Source: Oncomelania hupensis
Lineage: Eukaryota; Mollusca; Gastropoda; Littorinimorpha; Pomatiopsidae
Direction of reading: 5' to 3'
Length of the DNA stretch: 64,000 nt
Assembly: GCA_036898135.1 (NCBI GenBank)
Contig: CM072523.1
Coordinates: 46,584,329 to 46,648,328, forward strand
Shown here: positions 53,815 through 64,000 of the stretch, piece by piece
Layout: each line of letters starts with the position of its first letter
Position numbering within the stretch: position 1 is the stretch's first letter
Translations under genes and position numbers: made by a program
The notes under the pieces: generated by a model
What the model was told of the DNA's origin: nothing
Seen by the model: only the letters and a program-made list of their open reading frames with translations
Database searches by the model: none

Positions 53815-54199
53815 GGAGAGCGAGGTGGGTAAAGCGGAGAGGGCGATGGTAGTGGGGATAGGAAAGGTTGTAAGGGGCGTGAACAAAGTAGTAGAACAGG
53901 CGCTTGTATCTGGACATGCGAGCGCCTATGCCTGTGACGCGTCTCCCTTCTCTGGTATCAAACTCCATCAGCGGCCTTGGTGAGAGAAGGTCTAGCTTGG
54001 TTTGCTGCGTGTACAGTTTAATCCTTGTCTGGCGAGCCAGCTCTGTTTTTCTTCTGTCGGCTACGTCGGCGTCTCGTGTCCACAGTTCCCCGTACAATGG
54101 TCTTGTAAAGGTTTTTTGTTGTGACCGGCAGCTTGACAAAAACATGTCACGTTCCTCCATAATAGAGACTATATATTGCCTAAATTTAGACAGCGTCAC
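53815..54199 (-). CDS. Antisense open segment with coding character, unrecognised
   Basis: The minus-strand frame contains KFRQYIVSIMEERDMFLSSC, TRPLYGELWTRDADVADRRK, TELARQTRIKLYTQQTKLDL and EFDTREGRRVTGIGARMSRY. It is charged, non-repetitive and open for over 110 codons without an ATG at its start (it opens at GTG), so it could be an exon or a processed fragment. The segment REGRRVTGIGA..SRYKRL is repeated at 62.93-62.99 kb, which suggests that it belongs to a repeated sequence. It lies inside the 5.2-kb intron of the amylase-like gene. Confidence 0.35.
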
Positions 54200-54351
54200 A
54201 ATAGACCATGCTCGGAAATATGAGGGGAAACAACATTGGCCGGCTTGCTCGCATGATGCGCCCAGAGTTGTCTAACATTGAGCGGCCATTCCGTGCAAAT
54301 TAACACAGTTTCTCGCCTGTATTTTCTGCAATATCCTCCATCAAACCTTCC

Positions 54352-54465
54352 GGATCGCGAACTTGTTTTTTCCAACCTAGTTCCAGTCACTTTCCCGAAA
54401 AAGGCAATTCCCGAAGTCGAACGAAGCTCTCCGAGTCGAGCGGAGCTATCCGATGTTTTACGAAC
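54352..54465. repeat. Left arm of a 1.8-kb-spaced inverted repeat
   Basis: CTTGTTTTTTCCAACCTAGT TCCAGTCACTTTCCCGAAAA AGGCAATTCCCGAAGTCGAA CGAAGCTCTCCGA is repeated as its complement at about 56175-56283. Confidence 0.8.
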
Positions 54466-55217
54466 GAATGCTGGCAGGGCTACGTGAAACCACAGGCTGG
54501 GAATTCTCGTCTTTCGTAGGCCTCAATTACACACTATACTACGTACGTATTTAGGAGTTTACAAAGACAAAAGAAAAGACTTCAGAGCCTGTGGTGAAAC
54601 ATCCGTGCATAAAAATAGACCTGCTCGATCTAATTCTATTTCGATCTGCACAGCTTCAAGCTCAAGTCGAGATTTGCATTTTGAAGCAGTTAGTATTATT
54701 ATTATTTTATGATGAATAATATACTGACACAATTAGTAATAAGGAGTAAAAGTAATACATAACACATAAAGCACACATACAACGATTTCACATCTATATC
54801 AACAATCAAACCATGACAAAACTTCAAAGCGCTATGGATACGTTGATGTCCCTTCAGCACAACAAGGCAAAGCAAGTTTATAATGGTATCAAAAAACAGT
54901 GACATTTTTATTGCAAGCACCAAAGCAATTATTTATTTAACTAATATTATTCTTTTTAACTGATACAGTACATTTGTTATATGTATTTCAATTATATGTA
55001 TTTTAATGAGAAACACGTATTTAAAAAATGTTGCGTGGCGGTCGGAAATTTCTATAAATCATCGGTAAATCTATAAGAAAAAATAACCAGTAACGCTATC
55101 TGAATATTTCGGGTTACACCCAACTTCAGCAAAAACAAACAAAACGTCACTGACCATATTTACACCATTGAGCACGCACAGCAGCACACTAATCTTTTTT
55201 TTTCTTTTTTTTAAGTA

Positions 55218-55218
55218 G

Positions 55219-55293
<75 letters not shown>

Positions 55294-55321
55294 GAAACAA
55301 ACAATAATAATAGTAATAATA

Positions 55322-55369
<48 letters not shown>

Positions 55370-55445
55370 TTAATAATAATAATAATAATAATAATAACAC
55401 ACAAACAAAACAAATAAATAAATTAAAGATTTAACTAAATAACTA

Positions 55446-55492
<47 letters not shown>

Positions 55493-55495
55493 GCG
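55218..55495. repeat. (AAT)n and (ACT)n microsatellites
   Basis: AAT tracts at 55219-55292 and 55302-55397 and an ACT tract at 55447-55492. Confidence 0.95.
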
Positions 55496-55499
55496 ATGT

Positions 55500-55690
55500 T
55501 GTGGTCTCGATTTTGTGGTCCTGATTCGGCTCTTTGCAGTCCGCTGGACTCTGTAAGCAATGAATAACTAATAAGCTTTTAATTTAACTCTGATCTCGAG
55601 TTGTCTTGATTTTGTGGTTCTGATTCGGCTCTTTGCAATCCGCTGGACCCTGTAAGCAATGAATAACTAACTATTAATTTAACTCTGATC
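55500..55690 (-). repeat. Two head-to-tail ends of the 0.6-kb dispersed element
   Basis: GATTTTGTGGTCCTGATTCG GCTCTTTGCAGTCCGCTGGA CTCTGTAAGCAATGAATAAC occurs at 55512 and again at 55608, both as the reverse complement of the 5' end seen at 46.74 kb. Confidence 0.75.
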
Positions 55691-56174
55691 TCGAGTTATA
55701 AAAAAAAAAATTCGCTTAGCCTACTCGTCCTTCTCCGGAAATTTCAAGATTCGAATATTATAAAGTATAGGCCAAATATTATTAATTAGAATAGATATAG
55801 TTTATACATTTATTTACGTATAAAACAAACAATACAGGTCTAATAATTATATTCAGCTAGTGAGCTTCTTCGCTGCGCGGAGACTGACTTATAATATAAT
55901 AATGTAGATTAAGCCTATGTATACTGTATAACAGTGTCTACTTGGTTCTAGGCAGGAAATGGGCAATGCTATTATTAGCCTTTACTGCTGAGAACTAACA
56001 AAATGCAAATCAAGGAACGCAACTATTAAATAATATATATTAAATAATTGTGCTCATATTATGCTCATATTAACAAAGTATACCGTTGCGAAATGCTAAA
56101 TCTGTGTAAATTGAACAGAATTAGAAGCAACAGCGATCATTTTTAATGTCAGCTAGTCGTAGTCATGCAAGCAT

Positions 56175-56283
56175 CATTTCGTAACACATCGGAGAGCTTC
56201 GTTCGACTTCGGTGATTGCCTTTTTGGGCGAATGACTGGAACTAGGTTGGAAAAAACAAGTTAGCTTCCGTCCGGATCAACCG
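56175..56283. repeat. Right arm of the inverted repeat
   Basis: Complement of 54352-54465 (GGAGAGCTTCGTTCGACTTC ... GGAACTAGGTTGGAAAAAAC). The enclosed 1.7 kb is microsatellite and unassigned DNA. It could be a foldback or TIR element, but the outer ends are unclear. Confidence 0.8.
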
Positions 56284-56340
56284 AAAGATTGATTTGATTT
56301 GCAATCCTGGCTAGCTCCGCTAGTTCGGCCTTGCACTGCC

Positions 56341-57878
56341 TGTCACGTGGGGTTTATGGGTTGCTGGGCTCTGCACAATGGAATGCTGTAACCCTCACGC
56401 GTTATTCTATGGGGACTGCTAGTTAGTCACCCGATGAATTACTTTAATAAATTTATTTGTTTAGCTCGGTCTGTGTTAAGGCTGGGATACAGAGATAGAT
56501 AGAAAAATGGTAAAAGATCACTGTCACACTAGCTTTCACACGGATATGAATCATATGTAGTCCAGCCACTTGATAACAGTTAAAATCACACATTTATTTC
56601 TTCTACTCTATACAAGATTTTCGATGTACTAATCTACCTTACAAAGTCATGAGTCACTGCAAATAATTCGATCGCTGATAGTCTATGCAGCTGTTATGTC
56701 TTCATAGGGCACTGGCTACTAAAGTTCTTGAAGATTGGATTACTGTGGTCCGTTTTACTACAGTTCTGAAGAGTGGACTACTGTGGTCCTTTTGCTATCA
56801 GTTTGGGTGCACTTCTTCCGTGTCACTTAACTGCAGTGTGGTGTGTTTGAAGCCCTTCTTGGAGGTAGCTTCTGGTACACGAGGTGTCGTCATGTAGTTT
56901 GGTCCCTTGCCATGCTGTGGGGTTTGCAGGGTGTTTTCCAGGGTTGCTCCCTCAGTCTTGTGCTGTAGAGGCTAAACAGCCAACTCATCTTGCTGTGGAG
57001 TTGGGCGCACGTTATAGCTCGCCTGCTCGTCTGTAACACAAGAGACGATATTCTGCACAACCTTGAGTAATAGGTTTGTGCAGAACGTCTCACTGAAAGC
57101 CAAAGTTGCCCTCAATGATAGCTCCACATCTCTATACATAAGCGACGAACATTCTGCTACGTCCGTGGTCCACTGGAATCTCAACTCTAATTTCCTATAC
57201 ATACATAAATCTAAAACATGGCTACTTATACACATCAAGAATTAATAATATTATACACATTCATTTGTACAGCCACTGGTCTGCAAGCACACATATAAGT
57301 TAAACAACAGTGGTTCCGTACAAAATTCAAGATGGCGTCGGCCGGTCGTCTTTTTGCCTCGTGGTCAGCTTCTCCACATGTTCAGGCAAAGTCGGCCTAA
57401 CAATTCAATTCTATGCGTAGCAAATTCCACAAACATAATTCCAACAATAATATAAATATATCACGATGAAACAGAAGTATGTTCATTTACCTGTTTGACA
57501 AAGTCAGGCCCCGTGGCTACTTGATAGAATTCTAAGATTCTCAAGTCCTGCTTCCTGGTCTATTCAGTGGAGATATTGCTCTACTCAGGTGTAGCTGTGT
57601 ACCCTGTGGCGTCTTACTCTCAACTGACCTAATACCTGGTTTGGACTGAATCAGCCAGAACTGGATCTAGCCGCTCAGCCCGAGTCCTGATTGGATAAAA
57701 CGTTTCGATCCCACGCACACAGTGCTGACGTCACTACACTGTTTGCGTCAAGCTCGCAGTGTGTGTACCTCTGTATACTGTAATCGTCTGTTGTGTAATA
57801 CACTAACTTTCTAAGGTTACAATGACTAAACAAGGCTAAATAGTAAATAGGCAGGGTAAAACTAGTCCTCTCGCGACA
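56341..57878 (-). mobile_element. Solo LTR of the same gypsy family
   Basis: Plus-strand ends TGTCACGTGG and TCGCGACA (TG...CA on either strand), flanked by a perfect 5-bp duplication CTGCC (56336-56340 and 57879-57883). Its left part is the reverse complement of 39.5-39.84 kb (GTTGCTGGGCTCTGCACAAT GGAATGCT, TAGTCCAGCCACTTG, AATCACACATTTATTTC). At 1,538 bp it is close to the 1,503 bp of the other LTR. It sits in the 5.2-kb intron of the amylase-like gene. Confidence 0.85.
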
Positions 57879-58348
57879 CTGCCCTACAACCACCAACTCT
57901 CCCTTCCCCTTTCCCCGAAGAAAGGCGTGCAGCTCTGGGTAGCTTCCATTGTGTTCTGAGACGACATGCTCATGAGGATGTCCGCCCGGATAACTCTAGG
58001 TAACTAAACACAAAACAAAAAGACAAGTTACCTCCCATTATGAAGAAGAAACGTCTGCAAGATATTTTCTCTAGTAATATAAAACGCATTCTCTCCAAAT
58101 ATTGAAATTGGCACAAGGCGTATAGCTGAGTAGCTAACACTAGGGAGAGACAAACGCAAGGATTGGATAGCATCAGCTGCGCAGTGTGTACAATTGGTTA
58201 TTTTGCGCCTAAAATGCTCTAAAGTGTAGTTAGGCTTTTAGCTGACAATGGTTATAAGACTATTGGCTTTTGGTTTTTACGCTACAAACAATTTCACTGC
58301 AACCCACACATAATTATGAACAAGCTTATTGTGTGTGGAAATGCAACG

Positions 58349-58375
58349 TTGTTGTTGTTGCTGTTGTTGTTGCTT

Positions 58376-58419
<44 letters not shown>

Positions 58420-58482
58420 CTTCTTCTTCTTCTTCTTCTTCTTCTTCTTCTTCTTCTTCTTCTTCTTCTTCTTCTTCTTCTT
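58349..58482. repeat. (GTT)n to (CTT)n microsatellite
   Basis: GTT units switch to CTT at about 58420. Val, Leu and Phe homopolymer frames are artefacts. Confidence 0.95.
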
Positions 58483-58562
58483 GTGGTTGTTGATTTAATA
58501 TGTATGCATATAATATTTTAATGTGCTAATGCTGCATACGTAACTGCTTAAATTGAGATGAA

Positions 58563-58705
58563 AATTGTTGTTGTGTTGTGTTGTATTGTATTGTATTGTA
58601 TTGTATTGATTTGCATTGTATTGTATTGTATTGTATTGTATTGTATTGTATTGCATTGCATTGCATTGTATTGTATTGTATTGTATTGCATTGTATTGTA
58701 TTGCT
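58563..58705. repeat. (TTGTA)n pentanucleotide array
   Basis: About 140 bp of TTGTA with TTGCA variants, ending about 75 bases before the acceptor of an amylase-like exon. Similar tails follow LINE ends elsewhere in the window. Confidence 0.9.
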
Positions 58706-59073
58706 GTCAACAATGTATTCGTTCGTTTGCTTGCTGTGAACTAAAAATTAATTGTAACGTCTTCATAATCATTGGCTGTAGATGTCCAAGGCGTGGGGTA
58801 GCGACTTCTCAGGCGTCGTTCCGGGCAGCTTCATGCTGGGAGAGGCCAACAACGGAGACAGGACCTTTTATACCGTGACCTACCACGGGCCTCTTCCGGG
58901 TCTCCTCGACTTCCCCATGCATTGGGCACTACGCAGGGCGTTTGTTGAGAAAAAAGACCATGACGGACCTCGCGCAGTCGCTACAAGAACAAGTAAGACA
59001 AGATGGCAAAGTCATTCAAATGTATTTCCACGCACGCACGCAACCACACTCACACACACACACACACAGTCGT

Positions 59074-59312
59074 GTAGAAACGCCGTTGTGATGACTTTCA
59101 TAAAACTACATACGTTCCTTTGACATTTTTATAAATTTGTCAATTTTTTTAAGCTGACCCTAACCCAAACCCTAATTCTAACCCCAACCCTAACCCAAAC
59201 CTTAACACAGCCCTAACCCTAACGGAACACTGTTTTAACGTCAAAATAACGGGGTCCGTCAAAAAAAAGTACGTAGAGTTTCAAGTGTTTGTCAAAATAA
59301 CGGCGTTTCTAC
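59074..59312. mobile_element. MITE with CCCTAA-like core (copy 4)
   Basis: Ends GTAGAAACGCCGTTGTGATG and ATAACGGCGTTTCTAC. Interior has CCCTAACCCAAACCC-type repeats (59155-59222) and GTTTTAACGTCAAAATAACG. It is flanked by (CA)n on both sides. Orientation is opposite to copies 2 and 3. It lies in an intron of the amylase-like gene. Confidence 0.85.
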
Positions 59313-59547
59313 CTAGCCACACACACGCACGCACGTAGGTCAAACCAGCATTTTCAATAGCGTTAATTTTCGGGGAGCTGCATGCTCTGCCGCGGTTCTG
59401 TAATAATTTAAAAAAAAGCAAAATTAAAACATGGCACGATTGGCCGTTCTTTATATATATAGAGATAGATATTGACCGTCCGACCGTCCTATCGACTGAC
59501 CAACCAACACGCTGTTATGGAATGAGTTGAACTACTTGAATAACCTA

Positions 59548-59552
59548 CAAAA

Positions 59553-59607
<55 letters not shown>

Positions 59608-59608
59608 A
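59548..59608. repeat. (AAAT)n microsatellite
   Basis: About 60 bp of AAAT/TAAA units, 78 bases before an amylase-like exon. Confidence 0.95.
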
Positions 59609-59977
59609 AAGTTATCGACATTGGTTCTCACTTAGGTGGAATAAACTAATGTTGATCAAACGGAAGACTACACGTTGTGTTTCAGAGAAGCTGTTTCAAG
59701 GACACCAGTCCTCTCTACTGGGTCTCTTCGTTGACAACCACGACTTCCCGCGGTTTCTCAGTCTGCAGACGGATACAGCTCTCCTCTTCAACGCTCTCGG
59801 TTACGTCCTCTTTGGGCAAGTCAGTGAATACAGAATACAGAATCCTTTGATGTCCTCATAAATATTCACAAGTAGAATTGTGTGCAGTGTTCATTTACAT
59901 ATTAGAAATAAACTAAAATTGTGTTCAAAACTACAAAACAATTAAATTGAATTGAATTATTAAAGTACATTTAAAAC

Positions 59978-60210
<233 letters not shown>

Positions 60211-60397
60211 ATTCTTGGGAGGCTTGAGTTAGATCCAGATTTTGATTAGTGCCGTGGGCTGCTCCTTGACCTTATAAGTACGTTAAGTGCGCTATAAAAA
60301 ACGACTTCATGTGAAGAATCTTCCTTTCATACAAATGTAACTAGGCTTCTTCAGTATCTTTATATATACACTTATAATTATATTATTATATTTCAAG

Positions 60398-61780
60398 CCA
60401 TAATTGGAGGGAAATTTGCCCCACTGCTCATTTTGGGAGCTGGTGAAGTAGATGTCAACACCATGACCACCGCCTTCAACTCAGCTGTGACAGATGCCGT
60501 CACTGAGATCCTTGGCAAGCACCGCCCAAAGAAAAAACCGTGGGTCACACCTGAACATTTGGATCTGTGTGATAAACAAAGAGAGATGAAAAAGAAAAAG
60601 AACACTTCACAGGGAGCTGATGCCTACCGAAAAATCAACAATGACATCCGAAAAAGCATGCGCACAGCAAAGGAGAATTGGATAGAAGATCAATGCCAGG
60701 ATATAGAGAACAGTCTGAACAAGAACAACAGCAAGAAGGCTTACCAGACTGTGAAGCGCCTGACAAGTATTAAACAGCCCAAGGTCTCCACGATCCACAG
60801 CAAGTCTGGCATATGCCTTACAGAAGAACAAGAAGTCTTGGACAGATGGACAGAGTCTCTGACGTTTACAACCACACATCAAACGGAGACCCATCAGTTC
60901 TAGCATGTCCAGAGAACAGAAAAGAAGAAGAAATCCTCCCAATTCTCCGAGAAGAAGTTGAGGCAGCCGCGCAATCGCTGAAGAAAGGGAAGTCAGCAGG
61001 AATGGACAACATACCCGCGGAATTGCTTCAAGCAGGAGGAAAATCGATGATTGACGCCCTACCATTATTTGCCACAAGATCTGGCAGAGTGGGGAGTGGC
61101 CTACACCATGGACCCGAGCGTTTATCGTCACTCTTCCCAAAAAGGGTAACCTTCAGGAATGTGAAAATTACCGCACCATCAGCCTCATCAGCCATCCCAG
61201 CAAAGTCCTCCTAAAAATAATACTCAACAGGTTGAAACCCCAAGCTGAACAAATCATAGCTTAAGAACAAGCAGGATTCAGAGCAGGGCGAAGTACCACT
61301 GAACAAATTTTCAACCTCACAATAATCTGCGAGAATACCTACAGCACCAACAACATCTATATCATGTGTTTGTAGACTTCAAGAAAGCATTTGACCGAGT
61401 CTGGCATGCAGCTCTGTGGGCAACCATGAGAGTGTACAACATCACCCCTAAAATTATTGAAGTCATCAAAAGCCTGTATGACAAGGCTACCAGTGTAGTC
61501 CTCCACAACAGCGCCCTCGGAAATTGGTTCAGAACATCAATCAGTGTGCATCAAGGATACCTACTCTCTCCAACACTCTTCAACATCTTCCTAGAGCTCA
61601 TCATGTCAGATGCTCTTGCAGATCACGAAGGCACAGTCAGCATAGAGGGTAGAGCAATCTCCAACCTCCGTTTTGCGGATGACATTGATGGATTGGCTGG
61701 ATAGGAACAAGAACTTAAACAGCTGGTACAAAGGCTTGACACCACCTCCAGAGCCTATGGAATGGAAATAAGTGCAGAGC
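60398..61780 (+). mobile_element. LINE fragment (middle of ORF2), same family as 5.8-7.9 kb
   Basis: Encodes the linker between endonuclease and RT missing from the 6-kb copy (VTEILGKHRPKKKPWVTPEH, LNKNNSKKAYQTVKRLTSIK), then RT pieces LREEVEAAAQSLKKGKSAGM-DN, FVDFKKAFDRVWH, VHQGYLLSPTLFNIF (GC to GY change) and LRFADDIDGLAG. Stops and frameshifts occur near 60,901, 61,070 and 61,262. It ends abruptly at AAATAAGTGCAGAG, so both ends are truncated. Confidence 0.9.
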
Positions 61781-62856
<1,076 letters not shown>

Positions 62857-62930
62857 CTTCTGGTAGTTGTGAGCAATCAAGGTTCAGGTCCTGAAGTCAC
62901 AAAGCTCATCACCTTTTACCACCAGTACAT

Positions 62931-62985
62931 AGGCGCTTGTATCTGGACACGCAAGCACCTATGCCTGTGACGCGTCTCCCTTTGG
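62931..62985. repeat. Short duplicate of 53.90-53.95 kb
   Basis: AGGCGCTTGTATCTGGACA, then GCCTATGCCTGTGACGCGTC TCCCTT, is shared by both places. Here it begins inside the last amylase-like exon and marks its disruption or end. Confidence 0.75.
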
Positions 62986-63371
62986 TTACCTATACCTATA
63001 TATCCATCTATATAGTTATCTATATAGCTATCATCTATCGCGTATTTGTCTGACATAGATTGATCCTGTGATGGTGGAATCTTTAGTTGAGGCTCTTCCG
63101 TCATCACTTCCTTTCCTACGATACGCCGTTTGTGTTATTTACTGTTTTAGTGTAGAACTATTAATAGGCTGGGTAAAGGCCTACCCTATTATTTAGGGCA
63201 ATAAATATATTGAGTTTCTGTATGAAACGATTGTGCATAAGGTGTGTAATTTTCAAATGCATGTACTTAGTAGCATTGCTAGCAATGAATCCACGTTAAA
63301 ATCGTGATCAGTTCACGCACAATTCTAGTCAGTAATTACTTAAACGAACTGACAGAACTTGAAATGACTTG

Positions 63372-63500
63372 AATGGACTGGTTTGACACTGAACGAAGCC
63401 ATGAGGGTTGCTGAGAACAGAGAAAGATGGAGTACGCTGGTTAAACGATCATCTGTGGTGCCCCTACAACCTTTGAGTTACCGGATAGGATAGCATAGGA
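63372..63500 (+). mobile_element. LINE 3'-tail fragment
   Basis: GGACTGGTTTGACACTGAAC ... AAAGATGGAGTACGCTGGTT ... GGATAGGATAGCATAGG. Same 3' terminus as the other copies, 5'-truncated to about 130 bp. Confidence 0.85.
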
Positions 63501-63634
63501 AATGACTGAATATATAAATAAACAAAGGTAAAACAAAGCCCCTGGATAATTATTTCCTTGAGATTTTGAGCACATATCTCGTTTATGTACTGTTCGCACA
63601 CATGAATGCGTTCGCACAGAGACACACACCCAGG

Positions 63635-63637
<3 letters not shown>

Positions 63638-63670
<33 letters not shown>

Positions 63671-63867
63671 AACACACATATATAGCCTCCACAGCCATAG
63701 CAGTCACACGTATGAGCACAGGAACTGCATTGGAAGCATAGGCTTATACACTGTCGAACACACCACTTTATATTAATCGAGCGCAGGATCGATCAGTCGC
63801 ACAAATTGATATATAAATATTGCGGGTGGGTGGGGGATAAATGTGTCCATCAGTGACAGCATTATAG

Positions 63868-63913
<46 letters not shown>

Positions 63914-63915
63914 AC
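63638..63915. repeat. (CA)n microsatellites
   Basis: Tracts at 63638-63666 and 63871-63913 separated by about 200 bp of unassigned sequence. Confidence 0.95.
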
Positions 63916-64000
63916 ACACACAGAACATCCTTCACATTTTGTATTACTCGGCAGCATAGAAATTGAACATAACTTTACGCATAAATTTGAAGGTTCTTGC

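Noticed and set aside
54196..54487. Short frames on both strands near 54.3 kb
   Set aside because: Overlap an inverted repeat and show no conserved motif.
58349..58498. Hydrophobic (Leu/Phe/Val) 'membrane protein' frames
   Set aside because: GTT/CTT microsatellite translation.

Overview
This is a eukaryotic, animal-type window. It has spliced genes with GT-AG introns, very dense microsatellites, tRNA-derived SINEs, several LINE families, a Penelope-like element, Ty3/gypsy LTRs, hAT/MITE-type DNA elements and a foldback element. The repeat types and the protein-like exons fit a mollusc, and a heterobranch gastropod is my best guess. That placement is inference, made without a database search. 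Most long open frames here are translated microsatellites and were ignored.

Host-gene-like content is small. (1) 8,667-16,041, plus strand: a six-exon ETX/MTX2 (aerolysin-type) pore-forming-protein-like gene of about 268 codons. It starts with a Src-family-like N-myristoylation/palmitoylation motif instead of a signal peptide. (2) 27,804 to about 32,915, minus strand: a multi-exon gene I do not recognise; the last four candidate exons chain in compatible splice phase. (3) 52,054 to about 62,930, plus strand: exons of a GH13 alpha-amylase of fungal (Taka-amylase) type. The three catalytic acids are visible, but one frameshift is present and two expected segments are missing, so it is probably a decayed gene. 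(4) 20,670-21,700, minus strand: a 108-bp tandem repeat in which nine in-frame units each encode a start Met and a signal-peptide-like segment.

Layout. 0-3 kb: a hAT-type MITE with an 8-bp target duplication, next to a 0.7-kb direct repeat with LTR-like features. 3-8 kb: microsatellites, then an endonuclease/reverse-transcriptase LINE ending in a (GGATA)n tail. 8.6-16 kb: the ETX/MTX2-like gene, its introns filled with microsatellites, SINEs and a possible solo LTR. 16-22 kb: mostly non-coding, with a MITE and the signal-peptide array. 22.9-26.8 kb: a 3.9-kb foldback element with about 1.07-kb arms made of an ATTCTAT-type repeat and a THAP zinc-finger remnant. 27.8-33 kb: the unrecognised minus-strand gene, with a TTCGGCGG-rich inverted-repeat element inside it. 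34.3-36.3 kb: an L2/CR1-type LINE. 37.1-39.8 kb: a rearranged Ty3/gypsy 3' end with a 1.5-kb LTR; a related solo LTR lies at 56.3-57.9 kb on the other strand. 40-42 kb: two divergent LINE fragments. 43.5-46.3 kb: a Penelope-like element with a GIY-YIG-type region and a hammerhead-like motif. 46.3-51 kb: nested repeats, two telomere-motif MITEs and a striking palindrome cluster. 52-63 kb: the amylase-like exons, broken up by a solo LTR, microsatellites and a LINE fragment.

Nothing here suggests genes acting together as an operon or island. The window reads as a repeat-loaded intergenic and intronic region around three or four host loci.
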